Assembly (NCBI RefSeq): GCF_032678705.1
Contig: NZ_JAVTSS010000001.1
Location: 124,001 to 188,000, forward strand
Length of the DNA stretch: 64,000 nucleotides
Reading direction: 5' to 3'
Origin: Pedobacter frigiditerrae
GTDB taxonomy: Bacteria > Bacteroidota > Bacteroidia > Sphingobacteriales > Sphingobacteriaceae
Shown: positions 25,177 through 34,662 of the stretch, piece after piece
Position numbering within the stretch: the stretch's first letter is position 1
How the letters are laid out: each line of letters starts with the position of its first letter
Notes under the pieces: model-generated
What the model was told of the DNA's origin: nothing
Database searches by the model: none
What the model saw: only the letters and a program-made list of their open reading frames with translations
Position numbers and translations under genes: made by a program

Positions 25177-27477
25177 GTGAAAATATATTTACTCTCTATT
25201 CTATTTCTAATTTCTATTAACTGTGCCATTGCACAACAGAATAAAAGCTTAATTATTACCGGTAAGGTATTAACTGCTGACGGTTTGCCAGCTGCTGGTT
25301 TACAGATATCGATTAAAGAATCGAAGAGCATTGCTTTTACGCAAAATGATGGTTCATTTAAAATAACATCGCCTGTTGGCAAAAAATTATTAATTGTAAA
25401 ATCTGGTATTTCTTCATTAGAACAAAATATTGAGGTTAACGATAATCAATCAGCTATCCCAACTATTACTTTAAAAGAAAAGGCTTACGAATTAAGAGAA
25501 GTGGTGGTAACGGCTCAGTATGGGCCACAATCTATGAAAAACTCTGTTTACAATGTTAAAACCATAAGCGCAGAAAAAATTAGATTAAGGGCAGCAACAA
25601 ACGTTCAGCAAGTTTTAAATACTGAGCTAGGTTTCCGTTTCAATAACGATTTAACATTAGGTACAACTGATGTTGAGCTAATGGGAATGAGTGGTAGGAA
25701 TATCAAAATTCTTTTAGATGGTGTTCCAATGGTTGACCGTTCCGATAGCAGAGAAAGTTTAAATCAGATAGATGTCAACACTGTTGAAAGAATAGAAATT
25801 GTTGAGGGTCCTGTTTCTGTAGTTTATGGAACTGATGCATTGGCAGGTGTAATTAACATCATCACAAAAAATGCTGGTAAATCATTATTAAATATGTCGG
25901 CAAGGGTGCAGGAGGAAACTGCTGGTAATGAATACGAAGCATTAAGCGGTAAAGGAGTTCATAATCAAAATTTAAGCGCAAGTTGGCAAAATAAAGGCTG
26001 GAGTGCTCTGGCAGGGGTTAGTCACAATGAATTTGGTGGTTGGAATTTAGCTCCAAAAACGGCCACAACTGCAGAGGTAAATGCGGTAACTAACAGGTGG
26101 AAACCGAAAGAACAGTTTTTAGGAAATACCAAAATCGGTTACAGAAACGATAGCTTTAATATTTGGTATCGCGTAGATGGTTTAAAAGAAACGATAGATA
26201 CTAGAATGGGCATTAACCCAAATAACTTTAAGGGCAAATTACAAACCTACACTACAAACAGATATACCCAACAGATCCAATCAGAATATAGGTTCTCTAA
26301 AGAATTAGAATTAAACGCAATTGTTGGTTACACAGATTTACAGAGAGCAACACGTTCTGTTATCCACGATTACACCAATAATACCGAACAACTTTCTACA
26401 GATGTTGGCGAACAAGACGTGGCAAAATTTAATGGTACAAGTGTTAGGATAACTGCACAATACTTTGCTAATAAAATGATTTCTATTCAGCCTGGTTTTG
26501 AGTATAATAGAGATGCTGCAAGTGGACAAAGAATTAAAGGCACGCCAGTTATTAACGATTATGCATTTTTCGCATCGGCGGAAGTTAGACCTACTGAAAG
26601 AATTAATATTCGCCCAGGAGTTAGGTTGATTAAAAACTCTGTTTACGATGCTCCAGCTGTAATTCCTTCCCTAAATACTAAGTTCGGGTTAACAAAAAAT
26701 TTCGACTTGCGTTTATCTTATGCTAGTGGTTTTAGAGCACCAGCTTTAAGAGAATTATATTATGATTTCTTTGATGCCAGTCACTCGATTAGGGGTAACG
26801 AAAATCTAAAAGCAGAACAATCTCATAGTTTTAATGCATCGTTAGTTTGGGCAGGCATACAAAAAGACGATATGCAGTTTAGAAGTACAGCAACAGGCTT
26901 TTATAACCTATTTACCAATAGAATTGATTATGGTATGGATCCATCAAATTCATCTATTACCACATTAATCAATGTTTCAAGATATAAAACCATCGGTGGT
27001 ACACTAGACAATACTTTTATTCTTAAAAATTTACAAGTAAATCTTGGTGTTTCTTACATCGGTAGATATAATAATCTATTGGTAAATGAGGTAGCGTTAG
27101 ATGTGCCAGAGTTCATGTGGGCACCGGAATTAAACGGAAACGTAATTTATAATTTTCCGAAAATTAACGGTAGCGTAAGTTTATTCCACAAATACACAGG
27201 AAAAAGACCAGGCTATCAATTAACAACAGTTGCTGGTGTACAAACTGCAAGAGTTGTTAAAATTGGAGATTTTAGTTGGGCAGATTTAATGCTCAATAAA
27301 ATCATTTATAAATACATCACACTAAATGCTGGTGTTAAAAATTTGTTTGATGTAATGCAACTCACCAATACATCTACCGCAAGTGGTGGCGCACATAGCA
27401 CAGGTGGCGCAAGCGTGCCTTACAGCTATGGTCGTTCGTATGTGTTAGGCCTAACTTTTAACTGGAATAAAAACTAA
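25177..27477 (+). CDS. TonB-dependent receptor, probable haem receptor of a HmuR-HmuY pair
   Basis: A 766-residue outer-membrane receptor. A signal peptide (to about residue 19, ending CAIA) is followed by a carboxypeptidase-like CNA/DUF4480 repeat (about 25-95), the TonB-box region LREVVVTAQYG, a plug domain (about 115-225; LLDGVPMVDR, RIEIVEGPVSVVYGTDALAG) and a 22-strand barrel ending in LGLTFNWNKN. The start is a GTG at 25177-25179, giving MKIYLLSILFLIS. The HmuY-like lipoprotein 30 bases downstream makes haem the likely ligand, and two Fur-box-like palindromes upstream fit iron repression. Confidence 0.87.
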   Translation: MKIYLLSILFLISINCAIAQQNKSLIITGKVLTADGLPAAGLQISIKESKSIAFTQNDGSFKITSPVGKKLLIVKSGISSLEQNIEVNDNQSAIPTITLKEKAYELREVVVTAQYGPQSMKNSVYNVKTISAEKIRLRAATNVQQVLNTELGFRFNNDLTLGTTDVELMGMSGRNIKILLDGVPMVDRSDSRESLNQIDVNTVERIEIVEGPVSVVYGTDALAGVINIITKNAGKSLLNMSARVQEETAGNEYEALSGKGVHNQNLSASWQNKGWSALAGVSHNEFGGWNLAPKTATTAEVNAVTNRWKPKEQFLGNTKIGYRNDSFNIWYRVDGLKETIDTRMGINPNNFKGKLQTYTTNRYTQQIQSEYRFSKELELNAIVGYTDLQRATRSVIHDYTNNTEQLSTDVGEQDVAKFNGTSVRITAQYFANKMISIQPGFEYNRDAASGQRIKGTPVINDYAFFASAEVRPTERINIRPGVRLIKNSVYDAPAVIPSLNTKFGLTKNFDLRLSYASGFRAPALRELYYDFFDASHSIRGNENLKAEQSHSFNASLVWAGIQKDDMQFRSTATGFYNLFTNRIDYGMDPSNSSITTLINVSRYKTIGGTLDNTFILKNLQVNLGVSYIGRYNNLLVNEVALDVPEFMWAPELNGNVIYNFPKINGSVSLFHKYTGKRPGYQLTTVAGVQTARVVKIGDFSWADLMLNKIIYKYITLNAGVKNLFDVMQLTNTSTASGGAHSTGGASVPYSYGRSYVLGLTFNWNKN

Positions 27478-27507
27478 TCTCAATCATAAAAATTAAAAAC
27501 AGAAATA

Positions 27508-28578
27508 ATGAATAAACTTAACTCATTCGTCGCAATTGCATTATTGGCAATAACATTTACAGCTTGTAAAAAAAGTAAGGAAGAACCTATTCTAGTTGTT
27601 CCACCATCTGATGGTAGCACATTAACATTAAATGGTTTAATCGGAGCTGAGGCAGGGTCTGCTGCAGGAAACAGCGTTTATGTGGATTTTAGTAAAGATA
27701 AAAGTACAGCTGTTGCTAGAGATAGCTGGGATCTTGGATTTTATTCGGGAGCAGATTTTAGAGTTGTATTAAACAATACTACAAGTGCTGGAGCAAAAGT
27801 TACAACAGCAACAAGTTTGGCTGCTATAACAGAGGCAGATGCTACCGGATTAACATTGGCAGTTAGTCAAGCTACTCCTGCGCCATCAGATTTTGCCTAT
27901 TTTGATAATTTAAATGGAAGTGTTGCTGGAACTGTTATTCCTGCTGTATCTAGCGTTGCTACAGAAAATAAGGTAATTATTTTAAACCGTGGTACAGGTG
28001 GTGGCATTGCTGCAAGACCTTGGATAAAATTAAGAGTTACTAGAAATGCAACTGGTGGTTATACTTTACAATATGCTGAACTTAAAGAAACTACAAACTT
28101 TAAAACTGTAGAAATTGCTAAAGATGCGAACTTCAATTTCAACTTTATTTCTTTAACAACTGGAGCTTCAGTAAATGTAGAGCCAGTTAAAGCAGATTGG
28201 GATATCGTTTGGGGTTACTCTGTTTATCAAACAGCTTTTGGCGGTGCATTGGTTCCATATAACTTCTCTGATTTAGTTTTCTTAAATGTTTTAAATGGTG
28301 TTACTGCTGCTCAAGTTACAGTAACTGCTACAAAAACTTATGCAACCTTTGCAGAAGCAGATATTGCTACAACAACATTTTTAACTACTAGAGATATAAT
28401 TGGCTCAAATTGGAGAATTACACAGCCAGCTACTGGAGTAAGAACCGATATTTTTTACTTAGTAAAAGACGGAAGCGGTAATGTTTACAAGTTAAAATTT
28501 GTTAGTATGGGTGTTGGAAGTGATGCTGGTACTCGTGGCAAACCAGTTATCGAATATAAACTGGTTAAAAAAGGATAA
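27508..28578 (+). CDS. hmuY: HmuY-family haem-binding lipoprotein
   Basis: A 356-residue lipoprotein with lipobox FTAC in MNKLNSFVAIALLAITFTAC. The HmuY-type pattern is visible: VYVDFSKDKSTAVARDSWDLGFYSGADFRVVLNN near residue 60, a long beta-rich core and a WDIVWGYSVYQ segment near residue 230 that fits the second family block. HmuY of Porphyromonas captures haem and passes it to HmuR. It is the second gene of the receptor operon. Haem-ligating His or Met pairs cannot be assigned by eye, so siderophore- or other-ligand versions remain possible. Confidence 0.78.
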   Translation: MNKLNSFVAIALLAITFTACKKSKEEPILVVPPSDGSTLTLNGLIGAEAGSAAGNSVYVDFSKDKSTAVARDSWDLGFYSGADFRVVLNNTTSAGAKVTTATSLAAITEADATGLTLAVSQATPAPSDFAYFDNLNGSVAGTVIPAVSSVATENKVIILNRGTGGGIAARPWIKLRVTRNATGGYTLQYAELKETTNFKTVEIAKDANFNFNFISLTTGASVNVEPVKADWDIVWGYSVYQTAFGGALVPYNFSDLVFLNVLNGVTAAQVTVTATKTYATFAEADIATTTFLTTRDIIGSNWRITQPATGVRTDIFYLVKDGSGNVYKLKFVSMGVGSDAGTRGKPVIEYKLVKKG

Positions 28579-28607
28579 TACATTTGGTTATGTTTTGTTT
28601 AGGAGCT

Positions 28608-28640
28608 AGGCTTTCGAGGATTCGGAAGCCTTTCCTATTT
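28608..28640 (+). terminator. Terminator-like hairpin after hmuY
   Basis: AGGCTTTCGA and TTCGGAAGCCT form a stem with a short loop, followed by the T-rich TTCCTATTT, 30 bases after the stop of hmuY. Confidence 0.5.
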
Positions 28641-28667
28641 AAACAAGATTGTAAACTTATAATTAAT

Positions 28668-28782
28668 AGAAAAACAGTGTCAGTATTTCATGGCAAAATC
28701 AGTCCTGCTGTTCATTCCAATCTTTTGTCCTTCTACAGGCTCAGGATGACAAAAGGATTTCCATTTCCATCAGGTTTAATTA
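28668..28782 (-). repeat. Dispersed structured element, copy B
   Basis: Read on the minus strand it begins TTAATTAAACCTGATGG and ends near ACTGACACTGTTTTTC. The outer pair is CAGG (plus strand 28771-28774) with CCTG (28704-28707). The inner hairpin CTTTTGTC/GACAAAAG encloses a GTCATCCTGAGCCTGTAGAA repeat. The element occupies much of the 326-base gap between hmuY and the methyltransferase gene; the remainder shows AAATCCT-type short repeats. Confidence 0.7.
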
Positions 28783-28904
28783 AAAAAAGCTAGTGCTGCT
28801 ATCTCAAGTTGCCATACGCATAAAAAAAGCCAACGAATACATCGCCGGCTAATATCTCGTTTTCTTAAATCCTGTTAATCCTTAAATCTTATAAATCCTG
28901 ATCC

Positions 28905-29789
28905 CTACTTAAATTTATTAAACTTACCAAAAACACCCAGAGGCAATTTAATGCCAGATGTTGCTTGTAAATAAAGTTCTCCAGTTTCTAGGTTTTTAAC
29001 TTGCGGAAAAGAAGTTTTAATCAGATTTTCTACAATTACAGAAGAGAAACCTAATGAGTAAGTATTCAGAATCAAGAAATGCTCTTCTTCATCCAACAAC
29101 TGAACAACGTCTTGCATCATTTCCTGAATATGGTCTTCCAGTTTCCACTTCTCACCATTTGGCCCGTGACCAAAAGCAGGTGGATCTAAGATAATGCCAT
29201 TGTATTTTTTGCCTCGTTTCAATTCTCTTTTAACAAATTTCAAGGCATCTTCAACTACCCAACGTACATCTTTTAAGTTAGATAACTCTTGGTTTTCGTT
29301 TGCCCAGTTTACCACTTGTTTAATCGAATCAACGTGTGTGGTATCAGCACCTGCAGCTTTTGCAACTAAAGAAGCTGCACCAGTGTAGGCAAAAAGGTTA
29401 AGTACTTTGGGGCTAGGCGTTTTAAATTTTTTAATTGATGAAGAAATATAATCCCAGTTTACGGCTTGCTCAGGAAAAACTCCAACGTGTTTAAATGAAG
29501 TTAAGCCTAAACGTAAATTAATGCTGATGTCATCATTTTTATAATTGACATTCCAGCGGTCTGGAACATTTTTATCAGCTTTAGTCCATTCTCCACTCGT
29601 TGCAGAGCGACCTTTAAAATTAATATGTGTTTTTTTCTTCCACTCTTGTGGAGATAGTATCTTTTTCCAAACAGCCTGTGGCTCCGGACGAGAAAGCACC
29701 AAATTGCCAAAACGTTCTAGTTTTTCGAAATCTCCACAATCTATTAATTCGTAATCTTTCCAGTGTGTTGGTGTTAAGAGGCTTATCAT
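28905..29789 (-). CDS. Class I SAM-dependent methyltransferase, RlmI/RlmK-like
   Basis: A 294-residue methyltransferase of the 23S rRNA m5C methyltransferase-like group (SAM-dependent methyltransferase domain of the RlmI/RlmK type). Motif I is VLNLFAYTGAASLVAKAAGA near residue 135, an acidic VDSIKQVV follows, and motif IV is IILDPPAFGHG near residue 200. The N-terminal PUA domain of true RlmI is absent or short, so the exact RNA target is open. It sits 18 bases downstream of mlaF on the same strand and could be the last gene of that unit. Confidence 0.85.
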   Translation of the reverse strand: MISLLTPTHWKDYELIDCGDFEKLERFGNLVLSRPEPQAVWKKILSPQEWKKKTHINFKGRSATSGEWTKADKNVPDRWNVNYKNDDISINLRLGLTSFKHVGVFPEQAVNWDYISSSIKKFKTPSPKVLNLFAYTGAASLVAKAAGADTTHVDSIKQVVNWANENQELSNLKDVRWVVEDALKFVKRELKRGKKYNGIILDPPAFGHGPNGEKWKLEDHIQEMMQDVVQLLDEEEHFLILNTYSLGFSSVIVENLIKTSFPQVKNLETGELYLQATSGIKLPLGVFGKFNKFK

Positions 29790-29807
29790 AAATGGTGTGG
29801 TATTATA

Positions 29808-30560
29808 TTAAAGTTTGCCTTTAGCAGCTTTCATAAAGCGACTGGCAAAAACAAAATCATTCAATTCTTCAATATCTGTTTTAGAAATTTCCTTGTTAGA
29901 ACCTTCCCAGAATTTTTTTCCTTCGTGTAAAAAGATGATATAATCTCCAATGCCCATTACCGAGTTCATATCGTGTGTTACCACAATGGTTGTTGTATTA
30001 TATTCTTCCGTTAATTCTTTAATCAACTCATCAATTACGATTGAAGTTTTTGGGTCTAGGCCAGAGTTTGGCTCATCACAGAAAAGGTATTTTGGGTTCA
30101 TCGCGATAGCACGAGCAATACCCACACGTTTTTTCATCCCTCCAGAAAGTTCAGCTGGATATAGCTTGTTCTTACCTTCTAGGTTAACACGGTTCAAACA
30201 GAAGTTAACGCGGTCAAGCTTTTCGCTTCTGCTTTGGTCGGTAAACATATTCAAAGGGAACATGATATTCTCTTCAACAGTCATCGAGTCAAATAAGGCA
30301 GAACCTTGGAAAAGCATTCCGATTTCTTTCCTTATCTCAATACGTTCTTCAAAGTTAAGCTGGGTAAACTCTCTATCATCATATAGCACACTTCCTTCCT
30401 CAGGCTGATGCAAACCTATCATACACTTTAAAAGCGTAGTTTTCCCTGAACCAGAGCCACCAATAATTAAATTGGTTACCCCTTCTTTAAATGTTCCAGA
30501 GATACCTTTTAGAACTTCATTGTCACCAAACGATTTATGAATGTCTTTAATCTCGATCAT
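29808..30560 (-). CDS. mlaF: MlaF-type ABC transporter ATP-binding protein
   Basis: A 250-residue ATPase with Walker A GGSGSGKTTLL (about residue 34), Q-loop LFQGSALFDSMTVEENI, signature LSGGMKKR, Walker B YLFCDEPNSGLDP and H-loop VVTHD. The SALFDSMTV and LSGGMKKRVG sequences are typical of MlaF/Ttg2A, the energiser of phospholipid transport between inner and outer membranes. Its start overlaps the 3' end of mlaE by 4 bases. MlaD, which normally completes the complex, is not adjacent. Confidence 0.92.
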   Translation of the reverse strand: MIEIKDIHKSFGDNEVLKGISGTFKEGVTNLIIGGSGSGKTTLLKCMIGLHQPEEGSVLYDDREFTQLNFEERIEIRKEIGMLFQGSALFDSMTVEENIMFPLNMFTDQSRSEKLDRVNFCLNRVNLEGKNKLYPAELSGGMKKRVGIARAIAMNPKYLFCDEPNSGLDPKTSIVIDELIKELTEEYNTTTIVVTHDMNSVMGIGDYIIFLHEGKKFWEGSNKEISKTDIEELNDFVFASRFMKAAKGKL

Positions 30561-31291
30561 AATAATAATTGGGTTACAATGTAATCACAAGCTAAAATGC
30601 TAATACAGCTTACAACAACTGCCCTTGTACTTGCCTGTGCAACTTCTAATGCGCCACCTTTAACATAAAAACCTTCGTAAGCAGGTACCGATGTAATGAT
30701 AAAACCAAATACAAATGCCTTAACTAAGGCAACTGTAATGGTATATGGGTTAAAATCTGTAGTAATACCTTGGATATATTCTGCAGCAGAAACGGCTCCA
30801 GATAGTGTGCCGCCTAAATAACCACCACCAATACTTAAAACCATAGAAATGATAACCAAAATAGGAACCATTGTAATACCAGCCAATATTTTAGGTAGAA
30901 TTAAATAACCTGGCGCATTGATACCCATAATTTCTAGCGCATCAATTTGTTCGGTTACTCTCATCGTGCCTATTTCAGATGAAATTGCAGATCCGATTTT
31001 ACCAGCCAAAACAATAGCGCTAATGGTTGGACTTAACTCCAAAATACTCGAATCTCTATTTACAGAACCAATAATGGTTTTTGGAATTAAATCGCTTACC
31101 AATTGGAAGGCAATTTGCAAAGTCATTACCGCTCCAATAAATGTGGATATGATGCTGATTAGCCCTAACGAACCAATCCCAATAAAATCCATCTGCTGAA
31201 AAATGGCTTTCAAATAAATTTTTGTCTTTTCGGGTCTTCTGAATGCTGCTTTTAATAGCAGAATATACTTGCCAAAATTGGTAAAGTTCAT
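30557..31291 (-). CDS. mlaE: MlaE-type ABC transporter permease
   Basis: A 244-residue inner-membrane permease of the MlaE family with five to six hydrophobic segments. Characteristic stretches are IGSLGLISIISTFIGAVMTLQ near residue 35, VLAGKIGSAISSEIGTMRVTEQIDALEIMG near residue 92 and the P-Y-rich SVPAYEGFYVKGGALEVAQAST near the C-terminus. It forms the core channel with MlaF for glycerophospholipid traffic. First gene of the mlaE-mlaF-methyltransferase group; ATG start. Confidence 0.92.
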   Translation of the reverse strand: MNFTNFGKYILLLKAAFRRPEKTKIYLKAIFQQMDFIGIGSLGLISIISTFIGAVMTLQIAFQLVSDLIPKTIIGSVNRDSSILELSPTISAIVLAGKIGSAISSEIGTMRVTEQIDALEIMGINAPGYLILPKILAGITMVPILVIISMVLSIGGGYLGGTLSGAVSAAEYIQGITTDFNPYTITVALVKAFVFGFIITSVPAYEGFYVKGGALEVAQASTRAVVVSCISILACDYIVTQLLL

Positions 31292-31432
31292 TTAATAAAT
31301 ATTAGCTACAGAGTAAACGGAATAATATACAAAGAAACAACAAAAATTGTTCTGGCTTTGTGTATTTATTAAAAAATATTACTGATTGTGAATTTTAATA
31401 TCCTTTTTTGTGTTAAAACAAACAATTCAAAA

Positions 31433-32125
31433 ATGAAGAATGCAGTAATTACTGGCGCAACCAAAGGAATAGGAAAGGCAATCGCAATTAAATTGGCTGT
31501 TAGTGGATATAACATAGCTGTTTGCGCAAGGACAGAAAAAGATTTAATCGCCCTGCAAAAAGAATTAGAACCAACTGGTGTACAAATACTTACAGTTGTA
31601 GCAGATTGTAGCCGCAAAGCGGATGTAATGAACTTCTTCGAAAAAGCAAAAGCAGCCTTTACTACAATTGATGTTTTGGTTAATAATGCTGGTGTTTTTT
31701 TAACTGGAAACATCTTAGACGAAGATGATAACACATTCGAATTGCAACAACAATTAAACCTAAATTCTACCTATTACTTTTCTAAATATTTTGGTAAAAT
31801 AATGCGTTCTCAGCGCTATGGGCATATTTTTAACATCTGCTCCATTGCAAGTGTGCAAACAATCGAAAATGCTGGCAGTTATAGTGTAACAAAAACAGCG
31901 ATGCTAAGTCTTAATAATGTATTGCGGAAAGAGTTAGCCGATTACAACGTTAAGGTAACGGCAATTTTGCCAGGTTCTACATTAACAGCTTCTTGGGAGG
32001 GCACAACAATAAATCCTGATAAGTTTGTACAACCAGAAGACATTGCCAATTCTTTATACTCCATTTTAAATTTAAGCAGTGGTGTAAACGTTGATGAAAT
32101 AACTCTCACGCCTTTAAAATTTTAA
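31433..32125 (+). CDS. Short-chain dehydrogenase/reductase
   Basis: A 230-residue classical SDR. The cofactor motif is TGATKGIGKAI (residues 7-17), VNNAGV follows near residue 80, the catalytic Ser is in ICSIAS and the YxxxK pair is in YSVTK (about residue 146). An Arg at the end of strand 2 (CARTEKDL) favours NADPH. Closest in style to 3-oxoacyl-ACP reductase-like enzymes, but the substrate is unknown. The ATG at 31433-31435 is used; the frame is open to a GTG 45 bases earlier that would add a non-family hydrophobic piece. Confidence 0.9.
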   Translation: MKNAVITGATKGIGKAIAIKLAVSGYNIAVCARTEKDLIALQKELEPTGVQILTVVADCSRKADVMNFFEKAKAAFTTIDVLVNNAGVFLTGNILDEDDNTFELQQQLNLNSTYYFSKYFGKIMRSQRYGHIFNICSIASVQTIENAGSYSVTKTAMLSLNNVLRKELADYNVKVTAILPGSTLTASWEGTTINPDKFVQPEDIANSLYSILNLSSGVNVDEITLTPLKF

Positions 32126-32152
32126 CACATAAATAAAAGGAGGAGATGAATC

Positions 32153-32815
32153 ATGGAAAAGAGATTATATAGAAACGAACACGATAAAAAAGTTGCAGGT
32201 GTTGCATCTGGCTTGGCAGATTACATGCAGGTTGATGTGACTATCGTAAGGTTACTTTTTGTGTTGGCTACCATATTTTTAGCAGGAACAGGGCTGTTGG
32301 TCTATATTATCATGTGGATTATACTGCCAGTTCATAACGACCCAGTAGCACGTTTTAATAAGTTTAACGACTACTTTCAAAAGAATCAGCCAAATAATAA
32401 TCCGTTTAATTCACCTAACGCTTTTGGCGATGCTACCAACACCACAGAACAAACCAAGTGGAATACGCCAAATGCTGGCCCTGATTTTACAGACCCAACT
32501 AATCCGAATAGTTTTAAAAAGAAAGACGATACCAGTCGTACAATTGGTGGTTTAATCTTATTAATTGTAGGTTTTTATTTCTTGCTTCGTCAATTCGAAA
32601 TTCTGCCAGAATGGTTTAACATTTTCAAGATATACAAATTGTGGCCTTTGGCAATCGTAGCAGTAGGTATCAGTTTAATCTTTAGAAACCAAAGAAAAAC
32701 AGAGTGGGATAATTTCAAGAAAACCACAGAAGAAGCTCAAAAAGCAGGCGAGCAAAAGCCAGTTGAAGACGCAGTAATTGTAGAAGATAAAGATTCGGCT
32801 ACGCCAAATCCTTAA
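32153..32815 (+). CDS. PspC domain membrane protein
   Basis: A 220-residue protein. Residues 1-60 form a PspC domain (KRLYRNEHDKKVAGVASGLADYMQVDVTIVRLLFV, then a membrane helix ending YIIMWIILP). An Asn/Pro-rich linker follows, then two more helices around residues 140-185 resembling the DUF5668 pair of LiaF-like proteins. PspC proteins sense or respond to envelope stress. A good ribosome site AGGAGG lies about 10 bases before the ATG, unusual in this window. The LiaF-like gene follows after 44 bases. Confidence 0.88.
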   Translation: MEKRLYRNEHDKKVAGVASGLADYMQVDVTIVRLLFVLATIFLAGTGLLVYIIMWIILPVHNDPVARFNKFNDYFQKNQPNNNPFNSPNAFGDATNTTEQTKWNTPNAGPDFTDPTNPNSFKKKDDTSRTIGGLILLIVGFYFLLRQFEILPEWFNIFKIYKLWPLAIVAVGISLIFRNQRKTEWDNFKKTTEEAQKAGEQKPVEDAVIVEDKDSATPNP

Positions 32816-32859
32816 TTAATTAACAGATTTTGTTAAAAGTGAGTTTAAATATTTAAGAT

Positions 32860-33834
32860 ATGAAATTTGATAAAGTAATATGGGGTGTGCTACTATTGTT
32901 TATTGGTGGCGTGCTATTGTTAGAAAATTTTAATGTAATTGATTTTTATTGGGGAAATGTATGGGATTTCTGGCCAGTATTTATCATCATCATGGGTGTT
33001 AATATCCTATTTAATAGAGGCGAATCGCAAACTGGAAGTATCATGTCATTAGGTATTTTGGTTGTAGCACTTGGATTTTTATTCTTCAGAGGACAAGAAA
33101 GAGCTTCACATCGTTTTTGGTGGGGAAATCATAGAGATAGAGTGGATAGATACGAGCATTATGACAACAATGATGATGAAGATAACGATAACGACAGTGA
33201 TGTAAAAGAAAACTACTCTGCTGCTTTTGATGCAGGGGATGAAGCGAGAAGAACTGTTTTAAATCTTTCTGGCGGTGGGACTTCATTCAAATTAGAAGGA
33301 CAGACAGATAGTTTATTTACCGCTCAAGTTAGTGGAAAAAACCATCATTTTGGTATTACAAAAACAACTTCCGACAGTGTAAATACGGTTGCTTTTAAAA
33401 TGCAAGATAAAGGCCGTCATAAATCATGGAATATTGGAAATGGAAACGATGTTAAACTATACATGAACACAGCGCCTAATTGGGAATTGCAATTAAATAT
33501 GGGCGCTGGTAGTATGGATTTAGATTTAACCGACTATAAAGTTAGAACCTTAAATTTTGATGGTGGTGCGGCAGAATTAGATATCAAAATAGGTAGTTTA
33601 TTGCCAATTGCAGATGTGAATGTTAAATCTGGTTTAGCGGATGTGAAAATTAAAATTCCAGAAGGTTCAGGTTGCAGAATTAAAACAAAAACTGGCTTAT
33701 CAACCAAAGATTTTAATGGTTTTACTAAGCTTAGTGATGGCGTTTACGAAACACCTAACTATAAAACCTCAACCAATAAGATATTCATCAACCTAGATGG
33801 TGGCTTGAGTAGCTTCGAAGTAGATAGATATTAA
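32860..33834 (+). CDS. LiaF-like membrane protein with DUF5668 and adhesin-like C-terminus
   Basis: A 324-residue protein with three to four N-terminal helices (VIWGVLLLFIGGVLLLENF, VWDFWPVFIIIMGVNILF, IMSLGILVVALGFLFF), a very acidic Asp/Asn linker near residues 95-115, and a beta-helix-like C-terminus with repeating strands (LQLNMGAGSMDLDLTDYKVRTLNFDGGAAELDIKIG). This is the LiaF/toastrack layout. It pairs with the PspC gene just upstream and probably belongs to the same envelope-stress response, though no regulator is next to it. Confidence 0.85.
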   Translation: MKFDKVIWGVLLLFIGGVLLLENFNVIDFYWGNVWDFWPVFIIIMGVNILFNRGESQTGSIMSLGILVVALGFLFFRGQERASHRFWWGNHRDRVDRYEHYDNNDDEDNDNDSDVKENYSAAFDAGDEARRTVLNLSGGGTSFKLEGQTDSLFTAQVSGKNHHFGITKTTSDSVNTVAFKMQDKGRHKSWNIGNGNDVKLYMNTAPNWELQLNMGAGSMDLDLTDYKVRTLNFDGGAAELDIKIGSLLPIADVNVKSGLADVKIKIPEGSGCRIKTKTGLSTKDFNGFTKLSDGVYETPNYKTSTNKIFINLDGGLSSFEVDRY

Positions 33835-33873
33835 AAGGTCGAAGGTTAAAAGGTAGAGGGTTTAAGGTTATAT

Positions 33874-33925
33874 AAATAGCGTAAAGACAAAATGTTTAGT
33901 AGTTTTGTTTTTACGCTATTTGTTT
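33874..33925 (+). terminator. Strong terminator hairpin
   Basis: AAATAGCGTAAAGACAAAA pairs with TTTTGTTTTTACGCTATTT (about 18 pairs, one mismatch) around a 10-base loop, followed by GTTTGTT. It closes the PspC/LiaF-like transcription unit. Confidence 0.8.
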
Positions 33926-33967
33926 GTTATCACAAATCTAGTAGCCATTTAAAATTATAAATGCTAG

Positions 33968-33997
33968 GCCCTCTCCTGCGGGGAGGGTTGGGAGGGG
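33968..33997. repeat. CCCTCTCC-GGGAGGG hairpin repeat ending as a ribosome site
   Basis: CCCTCTCC pairs with GGGAGGG around TGCG, then GTTGGGAGGGG follows and ends 3 bases before the RDD gene's ATG. Related G/C-rich repeats are at 44553 and 57768. Confidence 0.65.
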
Positions 33998-34000
33998 ATT

Positions 34001-34606
34001 ATGCAAGAATACACAGTCGTTATTAATGGGAAACCCGAAGGCCCGTATGCTTTACAAGAGCTGCAAAGGCTAAATATAAAACCAGGCACTTTCATTCGTA
34101 AACCTGGAATGGACGATTATAAGGAAGCTCACGAATTTGAAGAGTTACGTGAACTTTTAGGTTTTAGCTTTCAACAAACTGCACCACAATATTTTGCATC
34201 GTTCGACCAACGTTTAATGGCCTCGGTTATAGATTATTTCTTGCTATTGATTTGTTATGTGGCCATCGTTCTTATTGCTTATATATTTGTCGACCAAAAA
34301 ATGTTCAGAATCGGAACGGCATTATTCTTATTGATTTTAGTTCCAGTAGCAAAAATTATTTATGCTAGCATAGCTGAAGCTTCCGTAAAACAAGCAACAA
34401 TTGGTAAGCGTATGATGGATATAAAAGTTACAGATTTAAATGGTAGCCGATTGACCTTGGGAAATTCCATTGGTAGGAATTTAGGCAAGCTTATTTCTAA
34501 TGCAACGCTCGGCATTGGCTATCTTTTTTGTTTCCTCAATAAAAAGCAACAATGTTTACATGATATAATGGCAGAAACTTTGGTAACTAAACAAAGATTG
34601 ATATAA
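34001..34606 (+). CDS. RDD family membrane protein with GYF-like N-terminus
   Basis: A 201-residue protein. Residues 1-60 look like a GYF_2 domain (YTVVINGKPEGPYALQELQ), common at the N-terminus of Bacteroidota membrane proteins. The RDD domain follows: FASFDQRLMASVIDYF with the Arg-Asp pattern, helices near 80-100 and 110-130, then KQATIGKRMMDIKVTDLNG and RNLGKLISNATLGIGYL. RDD proteins are candidate transporters, some acting in Na+/H+ exchange. It follows a hairpin repeat that supplies GGGAGGGG ahead of the ATG. Confidence 0.87.
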   Translation: MQEYTVVINGKPEGPYALQELQRLNIKPGTFIRKPGMDDYKEAHEFEELRELLGFSFQQTAPQYFASFDQRLMASVIDYFLLLICYVAIVLIAYIFVDQKMFRIGTALFLLILVPVAKIIYASIAEASVKQATIGKRMMDIKVTDLNGSRLTLGNSIGRNLGKLISNATLGIGYLFCFLNKKQQCLHDIMAETLVTKQRLI

Positions 34607-34662
34607 CCGTTAAAATTAGTTAAATATCTTTCTGTAAATTGATTATTGAATAAATTGGCTTT

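Noticed and set aside
28584..28793. 69-residue open frame after hmuY
   Set aside because: It lies across the terminator hairpin and copy B of the dispersed element.
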